From QHXW01 sp035297145 (GTDB taxonomy: Bacteria > Acidobacteriota > Terriglobia > Bryobacterales > Bryobacteraceae): 59,416 nt of DNA. Made by a program: the position numbers and the translations under genes. The notes beneath the pieces were generated by a model. It worked only from the letters and a program-made list of their open reading frames with translations, did no database searches and had not been told where the DNA came from. Numbering within the stretch: the stretch's first letter is position 1; each line of letters opens with the position of its first letter. This document shows positions 1 through 9,467 of this stretch, piece by piece. Where the stretch lies: the NCBI GenBank assembly GCA_035297145.1, contig DATGZN010000076.1:1-59416 (forward strand), given 5' to 3'.

Positions 1-2
1 TC

Positions 3-2429
3 TGCCAGCTTTATGACGTCGGCCCAAATTACCTGGTGATGGAGTTCGTCGAGGGCGCGCCGCTGAAAGGTCCTCTTCCGCTTGAAAAAGCCGTCGAATA
101 CGCTGGTCAGATTCTCGACGCGCTGGATGCCGCGCATCAGAGAGGCATCACGCATCGGGATCTGAAGCCCGCCAATATATTGGTTGCCAAGCAAGGGATC
201 AAACTGCTCGACTTTGGGCTGGCGAAGCAGGCGGTTCGCCTGGGTGAGGCAGACGTCACCAAGGTGCTCACGGACCAGGGGCAGATCGTGGGCACACTGC
301 AATACATGTCGCCGGAGCAGTTGCAGGGCAAACAGGTCGATGCGCGCAGTGACCTGTTCAGCTTCGGTTGTGTACTGTTCGAGATGCTCACGGGCAAGCG
401 GGCATTCGAAGGGCAGAACCCGGCGAGCGTGATCGCGGCGATTCTGGAGCGGGAGCCGGCGCCTCTAGAGGTGGCTCGTCCGCTGGATCGGGTGGTGCGA
501 CGATCGTTGGCCAAGGACCCGGACCAGCGGTTTCAGACCGCCCGTGACCTCAAAGCCGCGCTGGCATGGGCGCTGGAGCAGCCGCCGACGACCCCCGCGA
601 AACAGTCGAGGAGTGCGTTGCCGTGGGTTGTGGCCGGCGTGCTGGGACTTGTTCTGATCGTGCTTGGCTCCATGTTCTGGCGCAAGACGCGGCAGGTGGA
701 CAATCCGTTAACCCGGCTGAGCGTGGATCTTGGGCCGGACGCCATGACGGGTCTCAATCTCACCACCGCCATCTCGCCCGACGGCCGGCGGCTGGTGTTT
801 CCGGCGCGCGGGCCGAATGGCAAACAGCACCTTGCCACCCGGCTGCTGGACCAGGCCCAGGCTACCCTGCTGCCCGCCACGGAAAACGGCCGCGATCCGT
901 TTTTCTCCCCCGACAGCCAGTGGATCGGATTCTTCGCGGATAGCAAGCTCAAAAAGATCTCTGTCCAAGGCGGAGCGCCGGTGATTCTGTGCGATGCCCC
1001 GTTTGATTACGGAGCCAGTTGGGGAGAAGACGGAACCATTGTCGCGGCTCTGAGTCTGCTCTCCCCCCTTTCCCAATTGCCCGCTTCTGGAGGGATGCCG
1101 CAGCCGTTTACCAGGCTAGGTAAAGGTGAGGTAACCCACCGCTGGCCGCAGGTCTTGCCCGGAGGCCGGGGCGTTCTCTTCACATCTGCTTCTGTTGGAA
1201 TCGCGATGGAGAATGCCAGCATTGAAGCAATGCCGTTGCAGGGCGGCATCGTCAAGACGTTAATAGCTGGGGGATACTTCGGCCGATACGTGCCGGCCAA
1301 CGGAACACGCGGTTACCTCGTCTACCTGCACCAAGGAGTGCTGTCCGGAGTGGGCTTCGATCCCGTCCGGCTGGAGCTCCAAGGCACGCCCGTACCGGTT
1401 CTGGACGATGTGGCTGCGAGCGCGCTGCAGGGCGGAGGCCAGTTTGACTTTTCCGCTGCGCCCTCGGGGCATGGGACCTTGGTGTACCTGGAAGGCAAAG
1501 GGGCGGCTCAGGCCTGGCCGGTGGTGTGGCTCGACGTTTCGGGGAAGATGCAACCTCTGCTCGCCACTCCGGGCACGTACGCCTTCCCACGGCTTTCGCC
1601 CGACGGGCGGCGGCTGGCACTGACGATGATTACAAGCAGCGGCAGTGATATCTACGTCTATGAGTTGGGGCGAGAAACAATGACGCGGCTTACCTTCGGG
1701 GGGCACTCGCAGATCGCGGTTTGGACCCCTGACGGGAAGCACATAGCCTTTCGGTCTAGCAGCGATTCCGGGATCTGGTGGATCCGCAGCGATGGCTCAG
1801 GAGAACCACAGCAGATCCTTGCTGCACTTAGTAACGCAACTCCGTATTCCTTCTCTCCAGACGGCCGCCGTCTGGCGGGCCACAACTCCAATCCCGAGAC
1901 CGGCTATGACATTTGGACGGCAACTCTGGACACGAGCGATCCCGACCACCCTAAGGCGGGTAAACCAGAGCCGTTTCTGGCAACCCGAGCGAATGAGATG
2001 GTGCCAGTGTTCTCACCCGATGGACGATGGATCGCGTACCGGTCCAACGAAACGGGAACAGATGAAGTCTACGTGCGGCCTTTCCCAGCCGTGCGAGGCG
2101 GTAAGTGGCAGATTTCGACCGGAGGTGGGCTGTACGGAATCTGGTCCAACAACGGCCGGGAACTGTTCTACGAAACGGCGGACAGCCGCATCATGGTGGT
2201 GGAGTATACAGTGGATGGCGATTCGTTCGTGCCCGGCAAGCCGCGCGTTTGGTCCGAGAAGCAGATTTTTTATGCCGGTTCTTCGAATCTAACTCTGGCG
2301 CCGGATGGCAAGCGCTTTGCGGTATTCGCGATACCGGAGGCCGCGGCGCCGGGGAAAGGTTCGGTTCACGTCACCTTCCTGCTGAACTTTTTCGACGAGC
2401 TGCGGCGGCGGATTCCCGTGGGCCGGTGA
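3..2429 (+). CDS. Ser/Thr protein kinase with PD40 beta-propeller tail (5' partial)
   Basis: The reading frame is open from the window edge, so the N-lobe and true start lie to the left. Counting from the in-frame Met at 36, the kinase C-lobe shows HRDLKPANIL (40-49), DFG (59-61) and a SPEQ segment in place of APE (92-95). A single membrane helix follows at about 195-215. The remaining roughly 570 residues carry PD40/TolB-like blades, seen as repeated 'SPDG/SPDS' motifs such as FSPDSQW, LSPDGRR, WTPDGKH and FSPDGRW. The product should be a membrane-anchored Hanks-type kinase with an external sensing propeller, an architecture very common in Acidobacteria. Catalytic Asp and Mg-binding DFG are intact. 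Substrate is unknown. The next gene starts 37 bp downstream on the same strand. Confidence 0.93.
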   Translation, partial: CQLYDVGPNYLVMEFVEGAPLKGPLPLEKAVEYAGQILDALDAAHQRGITHRDLKPANILVAKQGIKLLDFGLAKQAVRLGEADVTKVLTDQGQIVGTLQYMSPEQLQGKQVDARSDLFSFGCVLFEMLTGKRAFEGQNPASVIAAILEREPAPLEVARPLDRVVRRSLAKDPDQRFQTARDLKAALAWALEQPPTTPAKQSRSALPWVVAGVLGLVLIVLGSMFWRKTRQVDNPLTRLSVDLGPDAMTGLNLTTAISPDGRRLVFPARGPNGKQHLATRLLDQAQATLLPATENGRDPFFSPDSQWIGFFADSKLKKISVQGGAPVILCDAPFDYGASWGEDGTIVAALSLLSPLSQLPASGGMPQPFTRLGKGEVTHRWPQVLPGGRGVLFTSASVGIAMENASIEAMPLQGGIVKTLIAGGYFGRYVPANGTRGYLVYLHQGVLSGVGFDPVRLELQGTPVPVLDDVAASALQGGGQFDFSAAPSGHGTLVYLEGKGAAQAWPVVWLDVSGKMQPLLATPGTYAFPRLSPDGRRLALTMITSSGSDIYVYELGRETMTRLTFGGHSQIAVWTPDGKHIAFRSSSDSGIWWIRSDGSGEPQQILAALSNATPYSFSPDGRRLAGHNSNPETGYDIWTATLDTSDPDHPKAGKPEPFLATRANEMVPVFSPDGRWIAYRSNETGTDEVYVRPFPAVRGGKWQISTGGGLYGIWSNNGRELFYETADSRIMVVEYTVDGDSFVPGKPRVWSEKQIFYAGSSNLTLAPDGKRFAVFAIPEAAAPGKGSVHVTFLLNFFDELRRRIPVGR

Positions 2430-2466
2430 GACTCACCCCCTTCGCCAAATCGTGTAGCCTGATTTT

Positions 2467-3780
2467 GTGAAGAAAGAAGAGCCCGTCGAGCTGCTCTCGA
2501 TCGATGGCCACGAGGTTCGCGTCACCCACCCAGAAAAGCTCTACTTTTCCCGCGAAGTAAAAGTTTCGAAGCTCGATCTCGTGCGTTACTACCTGGCGGT
2601 CGCGCCCGGTGCTCTGGCTGGCATCCAGGACCGTCCCATAGTACTCAAGCGGTTCGTGAACGGCGCCGAAGCCGAGGCTTTCTATCAAAAGCGGGCCCCC
2701 ACCGACCGGCCCGCATGGTTGCGGACAGTAGTTCTCTCGTTCCCTTCGGGCCGAACCGCGGAAGAGGTCGTCGTTGACGATGCTGCCGGGCTAGCATGGA
2801 TCGTCAACCTCGGGTGCATCGAGCTGCATCCACATCCTGTGCGCTCCGGCGATCTCGATCACCCCGACGAGCTCCGCGTCGATCTCGACCCCGGCCCCGG
2901 CGTGACTTGGGCCGACGTGCGCACCGTGGCCCTCGAGGTGAAGTCTTTGCTGGAGGACCTGGGCCTGCGCGGTTGGCCCAAAACCAGCGGTTCCCGCGGC
3001 ATGCACGTGAACGTGCGCATCCAGCCGCGCTGGACCTTCGCCGATGTCCGCCGCGCCGCCGTCGCGTTCTCGCGTGCTGTCGAGCGCCGTGTGCCCGCGC
3101 TGGCCAGCTCGAAATGGTGGAAAGAGGAGCGCCATGGCGTGTTCCTCGATTACAATCAGAACGCCAAGGATCGCACCACCTGCTCGGCTTATTCGGTGCG
3201 TCCGCTCCCCGATGCCCGCGTGTCGGCGCCGCTCAACTGGCATGAAGTTCCCGACTGTGATCCGGCCGAATTTACCATACTCACAATCCCCAAGCGGTTT
3301 CAGGAACTCGGCGATCCGCATTCCGATATGAACGCCGCTCCGGGTTCGCTCGACCAATTACTGGAACTCGCGGACAAGGACCAGGCCGCGGGTCTCGCCG
3401 ACGCTCCCTGGCCGCCGCACTTTCGGCGCATGGAGGGCGAAGCCAAGCGCGTAGCGCCGTCACGCGCTAAGTCCGCCGCCAAGCCACGAACCAAGATGCC
3501 GCTTGTGACCGTCGCGAACTCTCCCGATAAACAGGCAGCGTCGGCGGGTCTGGAAAGATGGAAAAAGAAACATCCCGAGGCCGCCGAACTTCTCGCCGTC
3601 GATGACGTGCTGGTCGATTCCATGCGAGGCCGCTCCTCCACCTGGACCCGCATCCGCGTGAACCTGCGCCACGTGCCCGAAGCGCTTCGCCCGCCTCAGG
3701 AAACGCCCGATCCCGATGACGATCCCACGCGCGAATGGCGTGAATGGCGGGCCAAACGTGCCTCGAAAGAGGACAAATGA
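2467..3780 (+). CDS. LigD-type DNA polymerase/primase domain protein (NHEJ)
   Basis: A stand-alone polymerase domain of the bacterial NHEJ ligase LigD (archaeo-eukaryotic primase fold), which fills gaps at double-strand breaks. The N-terminus (DGHEVRVTHPEKLYF) is typical. The metal-binding Asp pair lies in LRVDLDPGPG (D139, D141), preceded by the family motif NLGCIELHPHPVR. A SGSRGMHVNV segment and RTTCSAYSVR carry further active-site residues. After about residue 300 there is a charged linker and a tail ending in DDDPTREWREWR, which is common in acidobacterial and actinobacterial stand-alone Pol domains. Length is 437 aa. The start is GTG. A TAGCCT hexamer lies 6 nt upstream and no Shine-Dalgarno is visible. 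It is convergent with the ligase gene, with 1 bp between stop codons. No Ku gene is in the window. Confidence 0.88.
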   Translation: MKKEEPVELLSIDGHEVRVTHPEKLYFSREVKVSKLDLVRYYLAVAPGALAGIQDRPIVLKRFVNGAEAEAFYQKRAPTDRPAWLRTVVLSFPSGRTAEEVVVDDAAGLAWIVNLGCIELHPHPVRSGDLDHPDELRVDLDPGPGVTWADVRTVALEVKSLLEDLGLRGWPKTSGSRGMHVNVRIQPRWTFADVRRAAVAFSRAVERRVPALASSKWWKEERHGVFLDYNQNAKDRTTCSAYSVRPLPDARVSAPLNWHEVPDCDPAEFTILTIPKRFQELGDPHSDMNAAPGSLDQLLELADKDQAAGLADAPWPPHFRRMEGEAKRVAPSRAKSAAKPRTKMPLVTVANSPDKQAASAGLERWKKKHPEAAELLAVDDVLVDSMRGRSSTWTRIRVNLRHVPEALRPPQETPDPDDDPTREWREWRAKRASKEDK

Positions 3781-3781
3781 C

Positions 3782-4861
3782 TCAGCGTCCGGTGGCGAAA
3801 ATCGCGGCCAGCTCCTGCGGCGGCACCACTTCAAGCTGGGAATAAGTGCAATCGTTTGGTTTCTTATCCACGCGCCACTTTCGAAAATGCGCCATGTGCC
3901 GGAAGCGATCGCCCTGCATATGCTCATACGCGACTTCGACCACGAGCTCCGGCCGCAGCGGCTCCCACGATAGGTCCTTGCCCTGGCTCCAACGGCTCTG
4001 ACCGCCCGGCATGCGTCGCATCGTCTCAGCGGGAATATCCGCCCATTGCTTCCACGGATGATTGGCGAGCGCATCCCGGCGGTAGGGCTCTAGAAAATCT
4101 ACCAGCTCGAAGCGCATCGCATCCGAGAAGCTCGCGCACACGCCGACATGCTGCAAGCCGCCAGAATCGTCAAATAGCCCCAGCAATAGCGAGCCGACAG
4201 ATTTCCGATCGCCTTTCCTGTACCAGCGAAATCCCGCCACCACGCAGTCGCAATCGCGTTCATGCTTGACCTTGAGCATCATGCGTTTGTTCGATTCGTA
4301 GATCCCCGACACGGGTTTGGCCACGACGCCATCAAGGCCCGCCCCCTCGAAGCGGCGAAACCAATCCTCCGCGACACTCGTTTCGCGAGTTGCCGGCGTC
4401 ACATGAATCGGGGGCACCGCCGAGCGCAGCAACGCTTCCAGCTCCTGGCGTCTTTTTTCGAAGGGCTCACTCCGTAGATCGCGGTCGCCCTCGCATAGCA
4501 GGTCGAAGAATACGATCGAGGCCGGCGTCTGCTGCGCAAGCATCTTCACTCGCGATGCCGCCGGATGCAAACGAAGCTGCAGCGCTTCAAAATCGAGCCC
4601 GTTGCTCGTTGCGATCACGATCTCGCCATCGAGCACGCAACGCACCGGCAACTGCGAGCGTAACGGTTCGAGCAGATCGGGAAAGTAGCGATTGAGCGGC
4701 TTTTCATCCCGGCTTTGGATCTCGATCTCGTCCCCGTCGCGGAAGACCAGCGCGCGAAACCCATCCCACTTCGGCTCGAAAATCCACGTTCCCGCGACCG
4801 GCAATTCCTCCACACGCTTGGCGAGCATCGGCAGAAGGGGCGCGCTCACAGGAAGATCCAC
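3782..4861 (-). CDS. ATP-dependent DNA ligase (LigC/LigD ligase-domain type)
   Basis: Seals nicks using ATP. The adenylation motif I is EPKWDGFRA, with catalytic Lys31. The later adenylation motifs include SRDEKPLNRYFP, LDGEIV, GLDGVVAKP and MMLKVKHERDCDCVV. An OB-fold follows (GSLLLGLFDDSG to the WEPLRPELVVEVAYEHMQGDRFRH segment). The 359 aa length fits a ligase core without polymerase or phosphoesterase domains. Together with the convergent polymerase gene it looks like a LigD split into two proteins, or a LigC paired with PolD. GTG is taken as the start because a TATAAC hexamer sits 7 nt upstream of it. Family assignment is firm. A role in NHEJ rather than other repair is inferred. Confidence 0.9.
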   Translation of the reverse strand: MDLPVSAPLLPMLAKRVEELPVAGTWIFEPKWDGFRALVFRDGDEIEIQSRDEKPLNRYFPDLLEPLRSQLPVRCVLDGEIVIATSNGLDFEALQLRLHPAASRVKMLAQQTPASIVFFDLLCEGDRDLRSEPFEKRRQELEALLRSAVPPIHVTPATRETSVAEDWFRRFEGAGLDGVVAKPVSGIYESNKRMMLKVKHERDCDCVVAGFRWYRKGDRKSVGSLLLGLFDDSGGLQHVGVCASFSDAMRFELVDFLEPYRRDALANHPWKQWADIPAETMRRMPGGQSRWSQGKDLSWEPLRPELVVEVAYEHMQGDRFRHMAHFRKWRVDKKPNDCTYSQLEVVPPQELAAIFATGR

Positions 4862-4868
4862 GCTTCCT

Positions 4869-4874
4869 GTTATA
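4869..4874 (-). promoter_or_regulatory. -10-like hexamer TATAAC for the ligase gene
   Basis: TATAAC on the minus strand ends 7 nt before the GTG start at 4861. No convincing -35 and no Shine-Dalgarno lie between, so the mRNA would be leaderless or nearly so. The same spacing recurs at other genes in the window. Confidence 0.4.
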
Positions 4875-4987
4875 CCGCGCTTGTCTATTCGCCCTGGATG
4901 AAACCAGCGGCATCATCATGCTCGCTGCCGAAGTGTTCGGAATCGCACGTGCCACGCTCTGGGACTTCCTGTAACGTAATGGAGTAG

Positions 4988-6514
4988 ATGCGCAGACTCT
5001 TGCTCACCATCGTGCTCGCCGATGTTCTACTCGCGCAAGCACCGGCGCCGGAAACCAAGGATCCCCTCGGGCGGACCACGCCTCAAGAATCGGTCCTCCA
5101 TTTTCTGGAAGCCTGCCACGCGCGTGATTATGGGAAGGCCGTCCATTATCTCGACCTTCGACACATGGCTCCGGAAAAGGTCGTCAAAGATGGTCCGGAC
5201 CTGGCGCGCCAGTTGGAAGACCTGCTCGACGACACCCCGTTCGACATCGCGACGCTTAGCCGCGACCCCGAGGGAGATCAGTCTGACGAGCTTTCGCCCG
5301 CGTTCGATCGGCTCGACACGTTCCACATCGATGGGCAGACTTTGGAGCTGCGGCTGGAACGCGTGCAGCTGAAGCCTGGGTTTCGCGTCTGGCTCGTCTC
5401 CTCCGACAGCATACCCATCATTCCTAGAGCCCACCAGCTCGTGGCCGAATCGCCGTTTGAGAAGAGGCTGCCGCAGCAGCTCGTGACGTTTGAAGTTCTC
5501 GATACACCCGTGTGGCGCTGGATCGCTCTCGTCCTAGTGGCGGTGGTTCTCTGGCTCCTGGCTGGGTTGGTCTCGTTGGCACTTGTGGCGCTGGTGCGGC
5601 CGTTGGTAGGGATGCCGGCGTTTCGCGGGCCTTTGCGCACTTGCTTGGCCGTGGCCGGTTTTCGGATTGCGATGGAACTCGCGCCACCCTCCACGCTGCC
5701 TCGGTTGTTCATCGAACGGGCGCTGGCGCTGATCTTCTCTCTTGGCGTTGCGTGGGCGGGTGCGGTGGTGATTGACCTGCTTGGAGAACGCTGGCGTTCC
5801 CGTCTTGACCCACGCGTGCAAGCCGTTAGTTATTCGGTACTCCCGCTGGGCAGGCAGATGCTGAAGCTGTTCCTATACCTGGTCGCGATTTTGGGAGTTC
5901 TCAGCGCATGGGGCTATAACACCTCAACGATTTTGGCGGGACTTGGCGTCGGCGGACTCGCCATCGCGCTTGCGGCGCAGAAGACCATCGAGAACCTGTT
6001 CGGCGGGATTTCGGTGATTGGTGACCGTCCCGTGCTGGTCGGCGACGTCTGCCGCTTCGGCGACCGGACGGGCGAGGTGATGCATATCGGCCTGCGCTCC
6101 ACCCGCATCCGTACGGCGGATCGAACCATCATCAGCGTGCCCAACGGCCAATTCTCGTCGATGCCGCTCGAGAACATTTCCGGGCGCGACAAGATCTGGT
6201 TCCACCCCACTCTGAACCTGCGCCGCGACACCACGTCGGATCAGTTGTTAGAAGTACTGGCGTCCTTTCGCGAGATCCTCACGAAGCACGCCAAAGTCGA
6301 AACCGGCAAGATACCGGTGCGCTTTATCGGTGTGGGGCCCTCTTCGCTCGACGTTGAAGTGGCCGCATACATCACCACCACCGACTACGACGAATTTCTC
6401 GCCCTGCAGCAAGAACTGCTGCTCAAGATGCTACAAGCTGTAGAACACGCGGGCACCGCGCTCGCCGTCCCATTGCAGGAGAGCTTCGAATCCCGCCGCG
6501 CTCCACAGGCGTAG
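4988..6514 (+). CDS. MscS-family mechanosensitive channel protein with periplasmic N-domain
   Basis: An Sec signal peptide (residues 1-17, ending LLAQA) precedes a soluble domain (about 25-165, beginning TTPQESVLHFLEACHARDY) that is shared by a subset of large MscS homologues. Three or four hydrophobic helices follow between about 175 and 320. The pore helix is recognisable as the Gly/Ala-rich segment STILAGLGVGGLAIALAAQ, followed by KTIENLFGGI and the beta domain (GDRTGEVMHIGLRSTRIR, SVPNGQF). The C-terminal alpha/beta domain runs to residue 508. Such proteins gate ion flow on membrane tension, but ligand or regulatory roles are possible for the extra N-domain. A TAACGT/TAATGG-like AT-rich stretch lies just before the ATG. 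The next gene follows within 60 bp on the same strand. Confidence 0.9.
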   Translation: MRRLLLTIVLADVLLAQAPAPETKDPLGRTTPQESVLHFLEACHARDYGKAVHYLDLRHMAPEKVVKDGPDLARQLEDLLDDTPFDIATLSRDPEGDQSDELSPAFDRLDTFHIDGQTLELRLERVQLKPGFRVWLVSSDSIPIIPRAHQLVAESPFEKRLPQQLVTFEVLDTPVWRWIALVLVAVVLWLLAGLVSLALVALVRPLVGMPAFRGPLRTCLAVAGFRIAMELAPPSTLPRLFIERALALIFSLGVAWAGAVVIDLLGERWRSRLDPRVQAVSYSVLPLGRQMLKLFLYLVAILGVLSAWGYNTSTILAGLGVGGLAIALAAQKTIENLFGGISVIGDRPVLVGDVCRFGDRTGEVMHIGLRSTRIRTADRTIISVPNGQFSSMPLENISGRDKIWFHPTLNLRRDTTSDQLLEVLASFREILTKHAKVETGKIPVRFIGVGPSSLDVEVAAYITTTDYDEFLALQQELLLKMLQAVEHAGTALAVPLQESFESRRAPQA

Positions 6515-6550
6515 GTACGCCGCGAGTGGCCAACGCCGCTCGCCTCGATT

Positions 6551-6556
6551 TACAAT
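6551..6556 (+). promoter_or_regulatory. -10-like hexamer TACAAT
   Basis: TACAAT lies 14 nt before the ATG at 6571. If it is a real -10, the upstream in-frame GTG at 6526 would lie outside the transcript, which argues for the ATG as start. Confidence 0.35.
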
Positions 6557-6570
6557 GGGCAACTATCCCG

Positions 6571-7086
6571 ATGCCCCAGGATGACCTGATCGCCAGACTG
6601 GCTCGCCAAATTGATGCCGCGAAAAAGGCGGAGTACTGTGTGGTGGACGCTGATTGTGTCGCCGCGCTCCGCCGCCGCGGCGCCAATGAGTTGCATTCCG
6701 CGTGCGCCGAATTCGTTTCCTCGGTGAACAGCAAACTTACACAAGCCGCCCTCGACCTTTCGCCACCTGAGTATGCCGAGGAAACCTTCCACGAATCCGG
6801 CGTGAACCTCATTCGAATCGGTGCACAGGGGCGCGAGATGCAGATCACGTTCGAGGCGACCCGGCAGCTTTTTTCAACCCAAAAGTTCCTGATCCCCTAC
6901 GTTCTTGAAGGCGAAATCCGCGCATACAACCAGAGAATGCTGGAACGCTTCGAAATTCGGAGCCTGGCACTGTTCTTCTGTGTCGATCAAGATAACGCCA
7001 CGTGGCGCTTCTCTGACTGGCGCACCAAGCGAACCGGACCGGTTGGCAACGAACTCTTTGTGGACCTCATGGGACGATTGTTCTGA
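6571..7086 (+). CDS. Hypothetical protein, unknown function
   Basis: I do not recognise a family. With the chosen ATG the product is 171 aa, soluble, with no signal peptide or membrane helix. It begins with an amphipathic helix (MPQDDLIARLARQIDAAKK). An alternating strand/helix middle follows, then a C-terminal part (EIRSLALFFCVDQDNATWRFSDWRTKRTG) that could be an antiparallel sheet. An in-frame GTG at 6526 would add 15 residues. The ATG is preferred because a TACAAT element lies just upstream of it. The gene is on the same strand as the MscS gene, starting 56 bp after its stop, so it may share a transcript or have its own promoter. It is convergent with the glycosidase gene that follows. Codon use matches the neighbours, so it is probably a real gene. 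Confidence 0.6.
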   Translation: MPQDDLIARLARQIDAAKKAEYCVVDADCVAALRRRGANELHSACAEFVSSVNSKLTQAALDLSPPEYAEETFHESGVNLIRIGAQGREMQITFEATRQLFSTQKFLIPYVLEGEIRAYNQRMLERFEIRSLALFFCVDQDNATWRFSDWRTKRTGPVGNELFVDLMGRLF

Positions 7087-7115
7087 CGGTTCTACTGTGT
7101 GATTCTTATTTGCAC

Positions 7116-9467
7116 CTAGTGCTTGGCGAACTCGATCACCCACTTTACAGGTTCGCTTTGACCCTGAAAGGCGACTCTCAGCATACCCGGTTCTGAGCCC
7201 TCTCTCACACTCGCAACGCCCGCCGATGTTCGCGCCCCCAACTGTTTATAGCCTTGCGGAACGTGAACGAACAGCGTGTACTGGTCTCCCGCCACAGTTT
7301 CCGAAGTCCCCCTCAGTTGCTTCGCTGCCGGATCCCAACTCAGTTCGTTGACCGAATACGCTCCGGAGATGTGCCGGGAATTGCCGATCACTTGCGGATG
7401 GCCGAGCCGTGGATGGATCAGCAGCACTCGCGTGTCGTGTGGGCCGACCTCAGTTTGCAGGCTGTCCCTGAAGGTTCCAAGCAGTTCCTGTTTCCAGAAG
7501 TCGAACGCAATGTACTCTTGGCCAGGCTCCAGCCCCAGTTTGTCTGCAAACTTAAGCGTTCGGGTGGCCGGCGCGCTTCGCCAGTTAGTCAGCCCCACGA
7601 CGTCATACGCACCCGCTGCGGAGTTCACTTTCAGATCGAGAATCTCCGGGTAATTGTGGATGTAGTAGTCGGCCTGTGTATGTTTGAAGGTGTTCCAGCG
7701 CATATCCGTGCCGCGGCTGAACAGATCAATGGGCAGGATCGGCAGTGTCGGCATGGTCTGTTTTAGCAGTTGTACACGCTGCGGAGGCAGTTCGGACATC
7801 ACGCTGGCCAGTGGGTAGACCACTCCTGTCAGTGCGACGTACGTGACCACGGTGCGGGCCTCCGCGTCGTTGAGACCGAAGCCGATCATCGGATCCTCGC
7901 GCGTGCGGGCCGTATCCACCACGATCTCTGGGCGCTTCACCCTCGCTACGTCCACCGTCATCGGCGTCCCCAGTTCCAGGCCCTCACCCGGCATCACGTA
8001 CACCACCATGTGGTTGAGAAACCCGTTCGCGCTGATTGAGCTGAAAAGCGGATACATGCCTTGCCAGTTGTTGTAGAGATCGTGGCCCGTGAAGTAGGAG
8101 TCGAAATAGCCGATGCCGTTGAGCGGGGTTCCGGCGGGGCAGCCTTCGATGAAGCGATTCGGGCCAATCGTTTCGCGAATCATCTTGAGGCGCGCACGAT
8201 AATTGGCGAGCGAATCGACATTCGGGTCGTACAGCTTGTTATGGTCGATCCCCGGAATGTATCGTGCCAGCGCGTGCTCGCCGTCAAACTTGTAGTAATC
8301 GAAGCCCCAGTCATCGAGCGTTGTCATGATCTTCTTGACCTGCTCGAGCGCCTGCGGATTGGTGGCGTCCATCGCTGGAGTGTTGTAGTCCCGGACGATA
8401 CGGCCGTCCTTCTTGTAATGCAGATACCAGTCGGGATGCTGCTGGACGGCTCCGGCATACGCGTTAGGGACCAGCCAAATTCCAGCGCCCAAGCCTTTCG
8501 ACTTGACGTAACTTGTCAGCCACTGCGGGCCGTGCGGGAACTTTTGGCGATCCCAGTTCTCAATCCAGTAATGCTGGCCTTTCGCATCGCGGTCATAACC
8601 GTCATCCAGTTGCACGAACTGGAATCCGTACGCCTTGAGATTCGCTGCGAGCCAGTCCGCATTCTTTACGATGTCCTCTTCGCGGACCGCATCGTAGTAG
8701 CTGGTCCAACTCGACCAAACCATGGGTGCGCGGCTGAACACGCTGTCGTCGAAAGGTACGTAGTAGGGCACGCCTAGCATCTTGGTGAAGTACTCGGGAA
8801 TGATGCGCACGATAGAATTTCCCGGTACCGGCATCGTCAGCGCCAGCACGCCGGAATCATTGGTTGAGCGCGTCAGAGTCGTGTCGGAAGTGAAGTTAAT
8901 CGCTGTGTCGGTCTTGCGATCGAAAAGGCTGTGGAGGGTCGAAGCCGAGACCTGCCCCAGCGCGAAATAAAGTACGTCGGCATTCTGCCGCGGCAGGTAG
9001 GAACGGTTGTGCGTGACCTCTCCCCCATAGCCTTCCGCCACCTCCTGGGTGCCGATCCAATCCACCGGAGTACCCTGCGAGTCCATTGTCCGTGCGACGA
9101 TCCGATCTGACGAGGCGGGCACTTCCGCCGTCAGAACACTGTCGTTCGCCGTACTCGACACAATCAACGCCTCGGGCGTGAGTTCGAGTCTCCATCCCGT
9201 GCGCGGTTGATCGGTCTTGATGCTGAGCCGGTTGCCTTCCTTCTTCTCAGCAGTCCACTCACTGAACGCTCGTGCGCCGCGAAGACCCAGCCGCACGTCG
9301 CGCATGAGTATTCCGAGTTCATCTCTCGCGATCGTTAGCCGGCCCTGACCGGGATCCGCGGTGATCGTCCAACCGTTCGCCGACATCGAGACCTGATCCG
9401 CGGTCCGCGCGGGCGTTGACGCGATAAAAGCCACCGCGGCCGCGACTAGGTAGAAAGGCCTGGTCAT
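7116..9467 (-). CDS. Secreted alpha-galactosidase-like glycoside hydrolase (clan GH-D, GH36/GH27)
   Basis: A signal peptide (1-22, cleaved near PARTA) is followed by a beta-sandwich N-domain and a TIM barrel. The barrel contains FVQLDDGYD (284-292), a GxGIWLVPNAY strand, and the clan GH-D nucleophile motif YYKFDGEH, with Asp395 as probable nucleophile. The acid/base is likely one of the Asp residues in FDSYFTGHD (457 or 463). A C-terminal beta-domain completes the 783 residues. Retaining exo-alpha-galactosidase or alpha-N-acetylgalactosaminidase activity on plant or host glycans is expected, in the periplasm or outside the cell. Exact specificity cannot be read from sequence. The gene is monocistronic. 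The ATG is preceded by a TAAGAT hexamer about 11 nt upstream. Confidence 0.85.
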   Translation of the reverse strand: MTRPFYLVAAAVAFIASTPARTADQVSMSANGWTITADPGQGRLTIARDELGILMRDVRLGLRGARAFSEWTAEKKEGNRLSIKTDQPRTGWRLELTPEALIVSSTANDSVLTAEVPASSDRIVARTMDSQGTPVDWIGTQEVAEGYGGEVTHNRSYLPRQNADVLYFALGQVSASTLHSLFDRKTDTAINFTSDTTLTRSTNDSGVLALTMPVPGNSIVRIIPEYFTKMLGVPYYVPFDDSVFSRAPMVWSSWTSYYDAVREEDIVKNADWLAANLKAYGFQFVQLDDGYDRDAKGQHYWIENWDRQKFPHGPQWLTSYVKSKGLGAGIWLVPNAYAGAVQQHPDWYLHYKKDGRIVRDYNTPAMDATNPQALEQVKKIMTTLDDWGFDYYKFDGEHALARYIPGIDHNKLYDPNVDSLANYRARLKMIRETIGPNRFIEGCPAGTPLNGIGYFDSYFTGHDLYNNWQGMYPLFSSISANGFLNHMVVYVMPGEGLELGTPMTVDVARVKRPEIVVDTARTREDPMIGFGLNDAEARTVVTYVALTGVVYPLASVMSELPPQRVQLLKQTMPTLPILPIDLFSRGTDMRWNTFKHTQADYYIHNYPEILDLKVNSAAGAYDVVGLTNWRSAPATRTLKFADKLGLEPGQEYIAFDFWKQELLGTFRDSLQTEVGPHDTRVLLIHPRLGHPQVIGNSRHISGAYSVNELSWDPAAKQLRGTSETVAGDQYTLFVHVPQGYKQLGARTSAGVASVREGSEPGMLRVAFQGQSEPVKWVIEFAKH

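Noticed and set aside
8061..8777. 238-codon plus-strand frame
   Set aside because: Fully antisense to the GH36-like gene, whose catalytic motifs are clear. No motif of its own. Long antisense frames are expected at this GC content.
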